Source: Bacteroidota bacterium (lineage in GTDB: Bacteria > Bacteroidota > Bacteroidia > Bacteroidales > Prolixibacteraceae). Taken from it: 14,539 bases of DNA. This document shows, in pieces, positions 7,646 to 14,539 of this stretch. The stretch covers positions 1 through 14,539 of the forward strand of contig JAUYEQ010000086.1 of NCBI GenBank assembly GCA_030691295.1, written 5' to 3'. Made by a program: the position numbers and the translations under genes. Position 1 is the stretch's first letter; each line of letters begins with the position of its first letter. A model generated the notes under the pieces. The model had not been told where the DNA came from. It made no database searches and saw only the letters and a list, made by a program, of their open reading frames with translations.

Positions 7646-7884
7646 TGATTTTGCTTTTTTTCAATCAGGTCAACAAAATCACCGAATTTGGTGATCCCAA
7701 TAATTTCCATGATATCAAAAGTAACCACAAATTCTTTTTCGATGGTGGCGATTAGGATTACATGGTTCATGGAGTCCCATTTTTCAATATCTGCCGAAGT
7801 GGTTTCCTCAGTAACAATTGTTCCGTCGCCAAATATTTTTTTAGCAATGGCTTCAATTTTGGCAAAAATTTGTTGTCTGTTCAT
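7636..7884 (-). CDS. Acyl (or peptidyl) carrier protein
   Basis: A stand-alone carrier protein of 82 residues. The phosphopantetheine site is the serine of KWDSMNHVILIATIEKEF (about S38), followed by the typical helix II; Asp before Ser and a hydrophobic residue after it are conserved. It differs from a housekeeping fatty-acid AcpP, which reads DSLD and is more acidic, so this is probably a dedicated carrier for the neighbouring ligase. The start codon overlaps the stop of the GNAT gene upstream by four bases (ATGA), and its end overlaps the next gene by 10 bases. No phosphopantetheinyl transferase is in the window, so a cellular one must activate it. Confidence 0.92.
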   Translation of the reverse strand: MNRQQIFAKIEAIAKKIFGDGTIVTEETTSADIEKWDSMNHVILIATIEKEFVVTFDIMEIIGITKFGDFVDLIEKKQNQCK

Positions 7885-8651
7885 AAGTCGGCATTTAAAT
7901 ATCGGTACAAAAAGAACTGGTTAAAGGGCAAAAAACCTAATTTCGAATACAAGGCTTCTCCTGTTTTTGTTGCATGCAAAATTACTGGCATTTTTGACTT
8001 TCGGGCATTTTGCGATAAAATTTGCTGTACCAGCAATTTTGCAAATCCTTGTCGTTGAGCCAATTTTTTCGTGGCAATAAAATACAGTCCGGTTGAAGTT
8101 CCTGAGTTAAAAACAAGTATAGTTGAAACTCCTACTCCATTGTATTTTAGCAGATATACTTCAACTCCGGATTGATCAATTAAACTTTCGAGCAGAACCT
8201 TGTCAAATTGCACAGGTGTAATCAGTTCCGAAGTTACAATTTGCATCCATTGCTCAATATCGTCTGAACTTTCGCACCGCACAATTTGTATCGTTTCGGG
8301 TAACTGAGGCGATACTATCTCGCCCATATTGTTGAGAGCCATTCCTTTCCAGGCCGAAAACGGGCAAAAACCCAGCATTCTTAAAAACGGATCAATTTGT
8401 TGAATGTTTTCATCTTCGGAAATCAGCAATTCAGGATAGGAGTCAGATTTAACTTTTTCAGCAAAAATGATTGATGATTTTTGCTCAATAATTTCAGTAT
8501 TGATTCTGTAAATTATTCTGGGCCAAACTTTGGGGATATTTTTGATAACCGACCAGTGATCTTGTCTTTCAGAATAAATTCCACAGATTTGAGCCACACG
8601 ATCATAAAATTCATACAGGTTATTCCTGATTTCGACTTCAATATTATCCAT
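7881..8651 (-). CDS. GNAT family N-acetyltransferase
   Basis: The C-terminal half is a GNAT domain: YLLKYNGVGVSTILVFNSGTSTGLYFIATKKLAQRQGFA covers strands 3-4 and motif A, with the QRQGFAKLLVQQIL stretch binding the acyl-donor pyrophosphate, and it ends with EALYSKLGFLPFNQFFLYRY, the usual 'Y..lGF' motif B. The N-terminal half (about 110 residues) is not recognised. I choose the ATG at 8651 (MDNIEVEIRNNLYEF, 256 residues), which overlaps the ligase stop by 8 bases; the ATG at 8693 would give 270 residues and a 50-base overlap. It sits between the adenylation enzyme and the carrier protein, so a donor bound to the ACP is plausible. The acceptor is unknown. Confidence 0.85.
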   Translation of the reverse strand: MDNIEVEIRNNLYEFYDRVAQICGIYSERQDHWSVIKNIPKVWPRIIYRINTEIIEQKSSIIFAEKVKSDSYPELLISEDENIQQIDPFLRMLGFCPFSAWKGMALNNMGEIVSPQLPETIQIVRCESSDDIEQWMQIVTSELITPVQFDKVLLESLIDQSGVEVYLLKYNGVGVSTILVFNSGTSTGLYFIATKKLAQRQGFAKLLVQQILSQNARKSKMPVILHATKTGEALYSKLGFLPFNQFFLYRYLNADL

Positions 8652-10128
8652 AAATCTGGGTTGAATATTCCTCAAAGAGTTTTGATTTATCAATTTTTCC
8701 GTTCATATTGACCGGGAATTGCCTGATTGAGATTACCTTTTCAGGAATTAATGCTGAAGGAAGAAGGGTGCGGAGTTTCTCTTTCAGTTTTTCCGGTTCT
8801 TCGTCAAATTTTTCGATAAAAACCAAGATGCTTTCAGTGCCACCTTTATTTTGAAAACCAAAAGCTTTCGATTTCATCCCATTGGCCGCATTGCTCACGG
8901 CCATCTCAATTTCAGCGGGTTCAACACGGTATCCACTTATTTTTAGCTGATCGTCTTTTCGTCCGCAAAACATTAAAAAGCCTTCATGGTCGCGAACAAC
9001 AAGGTCGCCGCTGCGGTAATACCTGTCATCGGATCCTTCCTGAACAAAAAACGGTTTTTTATCGGTTAAGTAACCCTCCATCACCTGCGCTCCCCCGATG
9101 CAGAGTTCTCCCTTTTCACCATCAGCAACAATTTGATCATTTTCGCCGATGATCAGGATTTCCACCTTTTTCAAAGGTTTCCCAATCGAAACAATTCCGT
9201 TGTGAACTTTTTCTTTTAGTTGATCAATATTGGTTCGGTGAATGGTGCAGGTGATGGTTGTTTCTGTTGGCCCGTAAATGTTCGATATTTCTGCATTTGG
9301 AACACATTCGGCCCATTCAGAAACCAAATCAAAAGGTAAAGCTTCGCCACCAAAATGGGAATGTTTCAAAGAATCAAAACGAATTGACTTAAAATACGGG
9401 CGAAGATAGTTAAGTACTGAGGGTGTAAATTGTGTCCACGTAATTTGATATTCCGGAAGAATTTTTACAATTGAAAGGTACTTGAATCCTCCCGCAGGAA
9501 TGGTAAAAACGGTTGCTCCCAACAAAAGGGGAATCAGGTAACCTGTAAACGCGGCATCGGAGGTTAAATCGTATGTTTGGAGAAAACGATCTTCTGAAGT
9601 TAAATCGGGATAAAGTTCCAGAAAACCTTCGGCGAAAGCGCTCAGGTTCTTTAAATTGATCGGGACTCCTTTTGGTTCTCCGGTGCTTCCTGAAGTAAAA
9701 AGGATGTACGCGCGGTTCATCTCCTGATTAATAATCAATGGTTCGGCGCTTTTTATCTCTTTATTGCAAATGTGTTTTGCCTGTAAATTCTCAGCAAACT
9801 GATTCATTTCTGAATCAAAGATAAATCGTACACCCGATTGTTGGATTTTCTCGTTATTTACAATTGTTGGATGAAGCGGATGAAGCGGTACAAAACAGCA
9901 ACCGGAAAACCAAATCGCGAAAATGGCAGCAAATGTTTCGATGGTATCGTTGCAAATTACGCCTACGGTTTGCCCGGCTGATTGTCCGATATTCTTCTGC
10001 AATAATTGCTGGCTGCCGGAAATATATGCAATAAATTCATTGTACGAATAGAACCTTCCACTTATGCAAAAGGCATTGGCAGAAGCATTTTTCTTAAAAC
10101 TGGTATCAAATTTATCCCACAGAATCAT
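8644..10128 (-). CDS. Stand-alone adenylation enzyme (AMP-dependent synthetase/ligase, NRPS A-domain or DltA type)
   Basis: Activates a carboxylic acid as acyl-AMP and probably loads it on the carrier protein encoded two genes later. It has 494 residues, the size of a free A domain with no fused thiolation domain. Core motifs: A3 FTSGSTGEPKG (144-154), A4-like TYDLTSD (185-191), A5 NIYGPTETT (283-291), A7 RYYRSGDL (369-376), A8 GRKDDQLKISGYRVEPAEIE (389-408) and A10 NGKIDK with the catalytic lysine at about K478. The aspartate of YDLTSD (D187) falls where amino-acid-activating A domains hold the Asp that binds the substrate amino group, which hints at an amino acid substrate; fatty acid is less likely. 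The start overlaps the stop of the NodB-type gene by one base (TAATG). Confidence 0.93.
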   Translation of the reverse strand: MILWDKFDTSFKKNASANAFCISGRFYSYNEFIAYISGSQQLLQKNIGQSAGQTVGVICNDTIETFAAIFAIWFSGCCFVPLHPLHPTIVNNEKIQQSGVRFIFDSEMNQFAENLQAKHICNKEIKSAEPLIINQEMNRAYILFTSGSTGEPKGVPINLKNLSAFAEGFLELYPDLTSEDRFLQTYDLTSDAAFTGYLIPLLLGATVFTIPAGGFKYLSIVKILPEYQITWTQFTPSVLNYLRPYFKSIRFDSLKHSHFGGEALPFDLVSEWAECVPNAEISNIYGPTETTITCTIHRTNIDQLKEKVHNGIVSIGKPLKKVEILIIGENDQIVADGEKGELCIGGAQVMEGYLTDKKPFFVQEGSDDRYYRSGDLVVRDHEGFLMFCGRKDDQLKISGYRVEPAEIEMAVSNAANGMKSKAFGFQNKGGTESILVFIEKFDEEPEKLKEKLRTLLPSALIPEKVISIRQFPVNMNGKIDKSKLFEEYSTQIYG

Positions 10129-11147
10129 TATCGGTGTACTTTATTTTTTCCAAAAACTGATTTCAGATAATACCAGAAATACTCTGTTCTGATTACCTTT
10201 TTCCCATCGTTGTTTACGCCTGATTCCATCGGAATGCGTTGCAAATGGTTTTTCACGGTTTCGTCTTTGATTCCGGCTGTACCAAAACTCAAGTCCCACA
10301 ACCTGTCGGTATTCGCTTTTTCGAAAATCGAATTGGACACTTTAAAATCAGTAAACGGAAATGCGAACGCATTTACAGGTGGATTTATTTCCCAAATCAG
10401 GAATTCCATGCTGGCGGAAATCTGCTCCATTATTTCATCTTCCGAAGAAAGGAAAAATTCGCGGTGATCCATTCCGTGAGCGCCAATCAAAAAACCATCC
10501 TTCTGTAATTCTTTAATCTGCTGAAGGTTCATGTAAGGTTGTTTTTGCTTTAGAAATAATTCGAAGTCGAGCCCGAAAATTTCAGCAAGCTGATCGAGCA
10601 GCAAGTGATCGGTAAATGCGGCCTGACGGAGAAACTGAACAATGCTTTTATTGGGGAATTTTTGTTGCAAAAGCTGTTCCGCCGATTTTATTCCTGAAGG
10701 TTTTATTTGGGTAATTGAATTCAGGAGAAGACTGGATTTGAGACGGTGAAAAAGCATTTTGTTACCTACAAACGCCGGATTGATAAAGAAAGCAGCCTGA
10801 ATTCCTTTCCTTTTCAGGAGCGGGGCAATCACATGGTAACATTCGGCCAACCCATCGTCAAAACTGGGAAAGAACAGGTTTTGTTCAGATTTTCCGTTGG
10901 TATCTGCCAGCCTGAAAACATCGTCAACAGATGCAGGTTTGTAATTTTTCAGCAAAAAAACCAGATTGCGCTCAAATTCTGAAACAGTCGGAACACGGTA
11001 CAATTGCGATAAATGTGGAAGTGGAACATCAGAAACGGCGTGCCAGAAAGGCAAAACAAACCTGTGCCCGGAAGATGCAATCAGCTTTTCAACGGGAATA
11101 AATCCGGTGTACGGCGATAAAAGGCGTTTGATTGATCCACTGTTCAT
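10128..11147 (-). CDS. Polysaccharide deacetylase (NodB/CE4 family)
   Basis: A metal-dependent deacetylase-type protein of 339 residues. The NodB motifs are visible: motif 1 SFDDG (about 95-99, metal ligand D98), motif 2 AHGMDH (about 223-228, ligands H224 and H228) and a diverged motif 3 FAFPFTDF (about 261-268, where RxPY is usual). The DHH metal triad is therefore intact. There is no clear signal peptide, so it may act in the cytoplasm on a nucleotide- or lipid-linked sugar, or another N-acyl compound. An insertion of about 90 residues (130-215) separates motifs 1 and 2, common in Bacteroidota members. Its start is 4 bases from the end of the FemAB-like gene, and it overlaps the ligase by one base. 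Confidence 0.9.
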   Translation of the reverse strand: MNSGSIKRLLSPYTGFIPVEKLIASSGHRFVLPFWHAVSDVPLPHLSQLYRVPTVSEFERNLVFLLKNYKPASVDDVFRLADTNGKSEQNLFFPSFDDGLAECYHVIAPLLKRKGIQAAFFINPAFVGNKMLFHRLKSSLLLNSITQIKPSGIKSAEQLLQQKFPNKSIVQFLRQAAFTDHLLLDQLAEIFGLDFELFLKQKQPYMNLQQIKELQKDGFLIGAHGMDHREFFLSSEDEIMEQISASMEFLIWEINPPVNAFAFPFTDFKVSNSIFEKANTDRLWDLSFGTAGIKDETVKNHLQRIPMESGVNNDGKKVIRTEYFWYYLKSVFGKNKVHR

Positions 11148-11151
11148 TCGA

Positions 11152-12066
11152 TTACTTTTTAAACCATCGCAAAAGTATGGGCAACCGGTTCGATTTCAGG
11201 CAATAATATTGTTCCGGTTCGGAACCAAATCCAGCATAAAAACGGGCAATTCCAGGAATTGAGGAGCCTTCGAAATCGAGGGTTAATAATGAACCCGAAT
11301 GTTCCTGGATAAACTGATCAACAATTTTGTGCATCGCATTGGTTTTTTTTCCTTCGCTGTTCGAAACTGCGTTCAGATAGGTAACCCGCTGTCCTGAGTA
11401 TAGAAAAAATGCGGCTGCACAGAGTTCGTTCTGTTGATTGTATGCCGCATAGATTGTTCCGTTTCCGCGAAGCGAACCATATTCCAACAACCGCTTTAAC
11501 GTTTGCATTGTTTGCGGTGCGAGCTTGCCGGGTGTGGCAATTTTTTTCAGATCAAGGTATTCGTCTGTTTGTATTCCTTTAATTACAAATACTTTGTTAT
11601 CGTCGGCTTTCCTTATTTGACGCCGTGTATGCTGCGAATAATTTTTCTTCAGCTCATCGTAAGCGGAAGATAAATTCAGGATAAAATTTGCGCGCGATTG
11701 AACTGAAAAGCCTTCAGGAAACGGTTCGGAGTGACTTGAACTTAGATTGATTGCCACATATTTAAATCGATTGTAAACCTCGGTCAGAAATTCATTTTGA
11801 ATATCACGGTTTGCTTCGGGGAAGATGCCCTGTTGCTGGGAATAAATTGGTTGCAACAAAAACGTGATTCTAAATTTCTGCTTGATGTTTAGTGGCATTA
11901 CATGAAAGTAATCACCAAAAACGAGCGCGTCCCAATTGGGGCAAATCAGGTCGAGATACCACGATTGGGCATAAACCAAAGGAATAGAAGACCCATTTAC
12001 GCATTGATCCCATTTTCGGTAGTCGATGTCCTTATTTTTTATCAGTCGTATTTCAGGTTGGCTCAT
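11152..12066 (-). CDS. FemAB/BioF2-like acyltransferase (GNAT superfamily)
   Basis: Family members are double-GNAT enzymes similar to Fem aminoacyltransferases and to the Acetyltransf_6 group found in exopolysaccharide loci. Visible: YDELKKNYSQHTRRQIRKA, the typical basic helix at the start of the second GNAT unit; ELCAAAFFLYSGQRVTYLNAVS, the central strands; and the family hallmark LDFEGSSIPGIARFYAGFGS near the C-terminus. I choose the ATG at 12066 (MSQPEIRLIKNKDIDYRKWD, 304 residues); ATGs at 12072 and 12102 are also in frame but lie deeper within the upstream gene. It overlaps that gene by 14 bases. Substrate unknown; transfer of an activated acyl or aminoacyl group to a sugar amine is the likely chemistry given its neighbours. 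Confidence 0.87.
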   Translation of the reverse strand: MSQPEIRLIKNKDIDYRKWDQCVNGSSIPLVYAQSWYLDLICPNWDALVFGDYFHVMPLNIKQKFRITFLLQPIYSQQQGIFPEANRDIQNEFLTEVYNRFKYVAINLSSSHSEPFPEGFSVQSRANFILNLSSAYDELKKNYSQHTRRQIRKADDNKVFVIKGIQTDEYLDLKKIATPGKLAPQTMQTLKRLLEYGSLRGNGTIYAAYNQQNELCAAAFFLYSGQRVTYLNAVSNSEGKKTNAMHKIVDQFIQEHSGSLLTLDFEGSSIPGIARFYAGFGSEPEQYYCLKSNRLPILLRWFKK

Positions 12067-13411
12067 TGGCATAATTTTGTCCTTTTTCAAGTATTTGTTC
12101 AAAAACTTTGCGCCAACCGAGCCATTGTCCCGAATCTTTCAGCGATTCATTGTGCCACAAACTGACGAATGTGCCATTTACATTTTTCACTTCGAGCATT
12201 AACTTTTCAATTTGCTGCCAGGCCTGTTCCGGATCCATTTTCAGGTAGTTTTTCAAGGTCACATCCATTGTCTGAAACGGATGAATCATCAATTCAGTTT
12301 GCTGGTTCAGGCTTAAATCGAAAAAATGAAACGCGGTACATGTTCCGACCCTAAATCCGGCCAAACTTGCAAAACCCATGGTGTAATCGTCTGAAATGCC
12401 CGATTTTATTAATTGCTGATAGGTCTGGGGCATTTTAAGTTTCAGAAAATGTTGCCGGCTTTTGGTGACCGGTTTCAGGATAATGTTTTCCAGACGGTCT
12501 TTTTCGGTATCGAACAACCATGGTTTGTAGTTCGAAGCATACGAAGGATGAATGCCAACTTCGCAAACTGATGAAAGGTGTGCGATTAACTGGCGAAAAT
12601 TCTTGTTCCTGAAAAAAATACTTTTGTCGTATTGATTTCGATCGCCAATCAGGATAAAAAACAGAATATGGTTGAGCAGCCCTTTGTAGGTTTCAAATAT
12701 GTATTTATAAGTGTCGTAAGGATCTTTTTGGAGACCAAGAAAAACGATGAGCCGCTGTTTCAATTCGTCCCACCGTGCATTAAAAACAGCTTTCAGAATG
12801 GCTCCAAACGAAACCATCAAACTTTTATTTTTGAAGGCCCAGGCATTGTCGATGTCGATGGAAGTCACAAACTGAAACGAGCGCCTGCGGATTTTAAATC
12901 CAGGAAATTGTACTGAAACATTTTCAGCAATCCAGTACGCCATCATGTCAACAATCGGTTTCTGGTGCAGACCGAGGCGAACCAGAATATTTTCAGAATC
13001 AGTGAAACGCTCGTGTTCGTCGTTGCTTTCAGAGATATATTCTTCGTATCGCGAAACCAGGTAGAAAGCACAGGCAAAAGGATCGAAAGGCAAAAATGAG
13101 TCTTCGGAAGTTGGGAAAAACAACTGCATTTGTTTGTATTCCACTGTTTCAATTTCCTGAACGGCAATGTTTTTTTCAAACAAGAGCGAATGAGCTTTCA
13201 AAAATAATCCGGCGGAAAGATTTGTTTGCGAGTAGTTTATTTTGGGCAAGTCAGATTGCAGAAACTCATTTGTGTTTGTGGTAAAAATCAGCTCAGTTCC
13301 AAGAATGGTCTTAAAGATCAGGCCGAAGGAATATTCGATCCGGGGAGTAATTTCTGGAACAAAGATTAAAATCGCGCTAAAAACAATATTTGAATCAACT
13401 ACAATCTTCAT
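12053..13411 (-). CDS. DUF7033/polysaccharide-deacetylase-family protein with a PIN-toxin-like N-terminal tip
   Basis: From about residue 15 onward this is the Bacteroidota DUF7033 plus deacetylase-like protein (about 430 residues): ILIFVPEITPRIEYSFGLIF opens the DUF7033 part, and the deacetylase part has SIDIDNAWAF (184-193, replacing TFDDG), GIHPSY (286-291), DDYTMGF, GFRVGTC and SLWHNE (418-423). The first about 15 residues, MKIVVDSNIVFSAIL, instead look like the start of a PIN-domain toxin, including its first active-site aspartate (D6). No ATG, GTG or TTG occurs in frame between codon 1 and Met95, so the toxin-like ATG must be the start. It overlaps the antitoxin-like gene by four bases (ATGA). 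Sugar deacetylation is inferred only from family; the metal site here is diverged. Confidence 0.85.
   Translation of the reverse strand: MKIVVDSNIVFSAILIFVPEITPRIEYSFGLIFKTILGTELIFTTNTNEFLQSDLPKINYSQTNLSAGLFLKAHSLLFEKNIAVQEIETVEYKQMQLFFPTSEDSFLPFDPFACAFYLVSRYEEYISESNDEHERFTDSENILVRLGLHQKPIVDMMAYWIAENVSVQFPGFKIRRRSFQFVTSIDIDNAWAFKNKSLMVSFGAILKAVFNARWDELKQRLIVFLGLQKDPYDTYKYIFETYKGLLNHILFFILIGDRNQYDKSIFFRNKNFRQLIAHLSSVCEVGIHPSYASNYKPWLFDTEKDRLENIILKPVTKSRQHFLKLKMPQTYQQLIKSGISDDYTMGFASLAGFRVGTCTAFHFFDLSLNQQTELMIHPFQTMDVTLKNYLKMDPEQAWQQIEKLMLEVKNVNGTFVSLWHNESLKDSGQWLGWRKVFEQILEKGQNYANEPT
13367..13411 (-). pseudogene. 5' remnant of a PIN-domain toxin gene, fused in frame to the next gene
   Basis: Codons 1-15 (MKIVVDSNIVFSAIL) match the usual first strand of Bacteroidota PIN toxins, which start M-K-(I/L)-V-(I/V)-D-(T/S)-N-(I/V)-x-(F/I)-S-A. 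The remaining about 120 residues of a PIN domain, with its other acidic residues, are absent from the window. The preceding gene is the matching antitoxin type and keeps the ATGA overlap typical of such pairs. The exact junction cannot be placed, because 'IL' fits both partners. Confidence 0.6.
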
Positions 13412-13614
13412 TTTAAACCGCGGCGGGCTTTTACTTTGGTCCAGATTGACTTATTAACATCTTTTGTAAGCTTATCTACATCACTTTGTTTAGCTTCTGA
13501 TTTTGCTGTTAACTCCTTATACTGCAAAAAATCAAGCATGTTTTGTAGTTCGCTCAGGTCAACGTATGCCGGAAGTCGAACTAATATCTCATCTTTTGTT
13601 CTTTCAAGTATCAT
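13408..13614 (-). CDS. Antitoxin-like protein of a PIN toxin pair, without an intact toxin
   Basis: A 68-residue protein from the ATG at 13614 (MILERTKDEILVRLPAYVDL). The ATG at 13641 would lie within the promoter box and is unlikely. The pattern ILERTKDEILVRLP, then LQNMLDFLQYKELTAKSEA, then a basic end (WTKVKARRGLK) matches the small antitoxins that sit upstream of PIN toxins in Bacteroidota: an N-terminal strand probably used for dimerisation and DNA binding, and a charged tail that would bind the toxin. No intact toxin follows; only its first codons remain, fused to the next gene. If it still binds its own promoter, it now controls the whole operon. Its former function as an antitoxin is inferred. 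Confidence 0.8.
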   Translation of the reverse strand: MILERTKDEILVRLPAYVDLSELQNMLDFLQYKELTAKSEAKQSDVDKLTKDVNKSIWTKVKARRGLK

Positions 13615-13629
13615 AGCGTTATTTTTTCT

Positions 13630-13659
13630 CAAATGTACCAAATTTTCTCTACCTTCAAA
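13630..13659 (-). promoter_or_regulatory. Promoter of the antitoxin-headed operon
   Basis: The minus strand reads TTTG (13656-13659), 18 bases, then TACATTTG (13630-13637), an exact -7 box TAnnTTTG with a near-consensus -33 element. It fits in the 40 bases between radC and the antitoxin-like gene, with the -33 element overlapping the radC stop. The predicted leader is about 10 bases. This is the only good promoter seen upstream of the operon. Confidence 0.65.
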
Positions 13660-14344
13660 TCAGCCCGTCGTCTGCAAAACTAAAGTACGAACCATTCCCG
13701 ATTATAATATGGTCGAGTACCGGAATATCCATGTGCTTCCCGGCTTCTTTGATCTTTTTGGTAATCTCCTTGTCGGCTTCGCTGGGCACCAGATTTCCTG
13801 AAGGGTGGTTGTGGCACAAAATAATTGAACAGGCCAGTTTGTCGAGCGCCATTTTCAGGATAATTCGCACATCAATCACCGTTCCTGCCAGGCCACCCTG
13901 ACTCACCAACATTTTATCGAGAACAAGGTTGTTGCGATTTAGTAAAAGTACCCAGAATTCTTCGTGCGGTAGGTCGCTCAGCAAAGGTTTAAAGATGGCT
14001 GCCGCATCGCCACTGGTGATCACTTTGGGTTTTTCATCGGGTTCCGATTCTTTTCTGCGGCGCCCGAGTTCCATGGCAGCTGCGATTGTTATCGCTTTTG
14101 CCGGTCCGATACCTTTGAATTTTTGGAGGTCGTTGATGTTCTTTTTGCCCAATTCGTTGAGGTTGTTGTTTACCGATGCCATAATCCGGCGCGATACCTC
14201 AACTGCCGATTCTTCCAGATTTCCTGAACCAATCAAAATAGCGATTAACTCGGCTTCAGACAATGAACGCACTCCTTTGGCCTGCATTTTCTCACGTGGA
14301 CGATCTTCAACAGCCCATTCCTTGATACTTGGTTTCTTGTACAT
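13655..14344 (-). CDS. radC: RadC family JAB-domain protein
   Basis: A 229-residue protein of normal length. The N-terminal UPF0758 region carries a helix-hairpin-helix (FKGIGPAKAITIAAAMELGRR, about 76-96). The C-terminal MPN/JAB domain carries the metal motif HNHPSGNLVPSEAD (H178, H180, S188, D191) with the upstream glutamate in HEEFWVLLLN (about E128/E129). Members were once thought to act in DNA repair; the real role, probably as a metal-dependent hydrolase or nuclease-like protein linked to DNA, is unsettled. It is on the same strand as the operon but separated by a promoter. Confidence 0.95.
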   Translation of the reverse strand: MYKKPSIKEWAVEDRPREKMQAKGVRSLSEAELIAILIGSGNLEESAVEVSRRIMASVNNNLNELGKKNINDLQKFKGIGPAKAITIAAAMELGRRRKESEPDEKPKVITSGDAAAIFKPLLSDLPHEEFWVLLLNRNNLVLDKMLVSQGGLAGTVIDVRIILKMALDKLACSIILCHNHPSGNLVPSEADKEITKKIKEAGKHMDIPVLDHIIIGNGSYFSFADDGLI

Positions 14345-14473
14345 CTTAGTGTTTGTTTAGTTAACTAAGTTATGAAACTGAAATGAGATGGCCAAATAAA
14401 AAACATATCAAATCAAGGTAGAGAATATGGGTTGAATCTTCTTACGGTTAATCGTTGATCTGGTGTATAAAAG
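14345..14473. other. Gene-free stretch upstream of radC
   Basis: This presumably contains the radC promoter. On the minus strand a TTG about 20 bases from TAACTTAG (four of six fixed -7 bases) is the best but weak candidate, and it touches the palindrome at 14357-14368. Nothing else is recognised. Confidence 0.5.
14357..14368. promoter_or_regulatory. 12-bp perfect palindrome before radC
   Basis: TTAGTTAACTAA is fully self-complementary and lies 12 bases upstream of the radC start, near the expected transcription start. It could be an operator; chance is also possible in AT-rich DNA. Confidence 0.35.
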
Positions 14474-14504
14474 AACAACCCCGACTTTTGGGGTCAGGGT
14501 TGTT
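14474..14504 (-). terminator. Terminator of a minus-strand gene beyond the right edge
   Basis: AACAACCCCGAC (14474-14485) and GTCAGGGTTGTT (14493-14504) form a 12-bp stem with one mismatch and a 7-base loop. On the minus strand it is followed by CTTTTATAC, a short T-rich tail; on the plus strand an A-rich run follows, so it works for leftward transcription. It implies a leftward gene ending just right of the window and insulates radC from it. Confidence 0.75.
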
Positions 14505-14539
14505 ACAAGTCAGCAAAAAAAGGGGAATATCTCTATCTT

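Noticed and set aside
12943..13179. 78-codon minus-strand frame in the deacetylase-family gene
   Set aside because: Alternate frame inside a complete, family-matching gene; not evidence of a frameshift.

Overview
The window looks like the chromosome of a member of the Bacteroidota. Protein families point this way: a PIN-associated antitoxin of the type common in that phylum, a DUF7033/polysaccharide-deacetylase protein, a FemAB-like acyltransferase and an AlbA_2/HATPase_c_4 protein. So do promoter-like TAnnTTTG (-7) boxes and the absence of clear Shine-Dalgarno sequences. Genus cannot be read from the sequence; a marine or soil member of the Marinilabiliales/Prolixibacteraceae type is only a guess.

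Layout, left to right. (1) 1-1347, minus: a large protein with no recognised function, cut by the left edge. (2) 1568-3707, minus: sppA (envelope protease) followed by a small DUF3088 thioredoxin-fold gene, closed by a hairpin terminator. (3) 3747-5674, plus: a Schlafen-AlbA_2/ATPase/winged-helix regulator-like gene behind a palindrome-covered promoter, overlapping folK (folate synthesis) by one base. (4) 5675-5822: a gene-free stretch rich in GTCA/TGAC repeats between convergent folK and upp. (5) 5823-6485, minus: upp (uracil salvage). (6) 6548-13614, minus: a tightly packed operon of eight genes with overlaps or gaps of only a few bases. In transcription order these are an antitoxin-like gene, a DUF7033 deacetylase-family protein, a FemAB/BioF2-like acyltransferase, a NodB-type deacetylase, a stand-alone adenylation (AMP-ligase) enzyme, a GNAT protein, an acyl carrier protein and a second GNAT-like protein. 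(7) 13655-14344, minus: radC. (8) 14345-14539: a gene-free edge with a strong hairpin terminator for a minus-strand gene lying beyond the window.

The operon in region 6 is the most interesting part. Its gene content suggests carrier-protein-based decoration of a glycan or other amine-bearing acceptor. The ligase would activate an acyl or amino acid and load it on the carrier protein, acyltransferases would transfer it, and the deacetylases would expose or remove N-acyl groups. No glycosyltransferase, flippase or polymerase is present, so the set looks like a tailoring module rather than a whole polysaccharide locus.

The front of that operon appears to be built from a wrecked toxin-antitoxin locus. 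The first gene is a complete Bacteroidota-type antitoxin. It overlaps the next gene by ATGA, and that gene begins with about 15 residues typical of a PIN-domain toxin before running straight into the DUF7033 protein. The deacetylase-family gene has no other usable start for about 90 codons, so it seems to have captured the toxin's start codon and, with it, the antitoxin's promoter.
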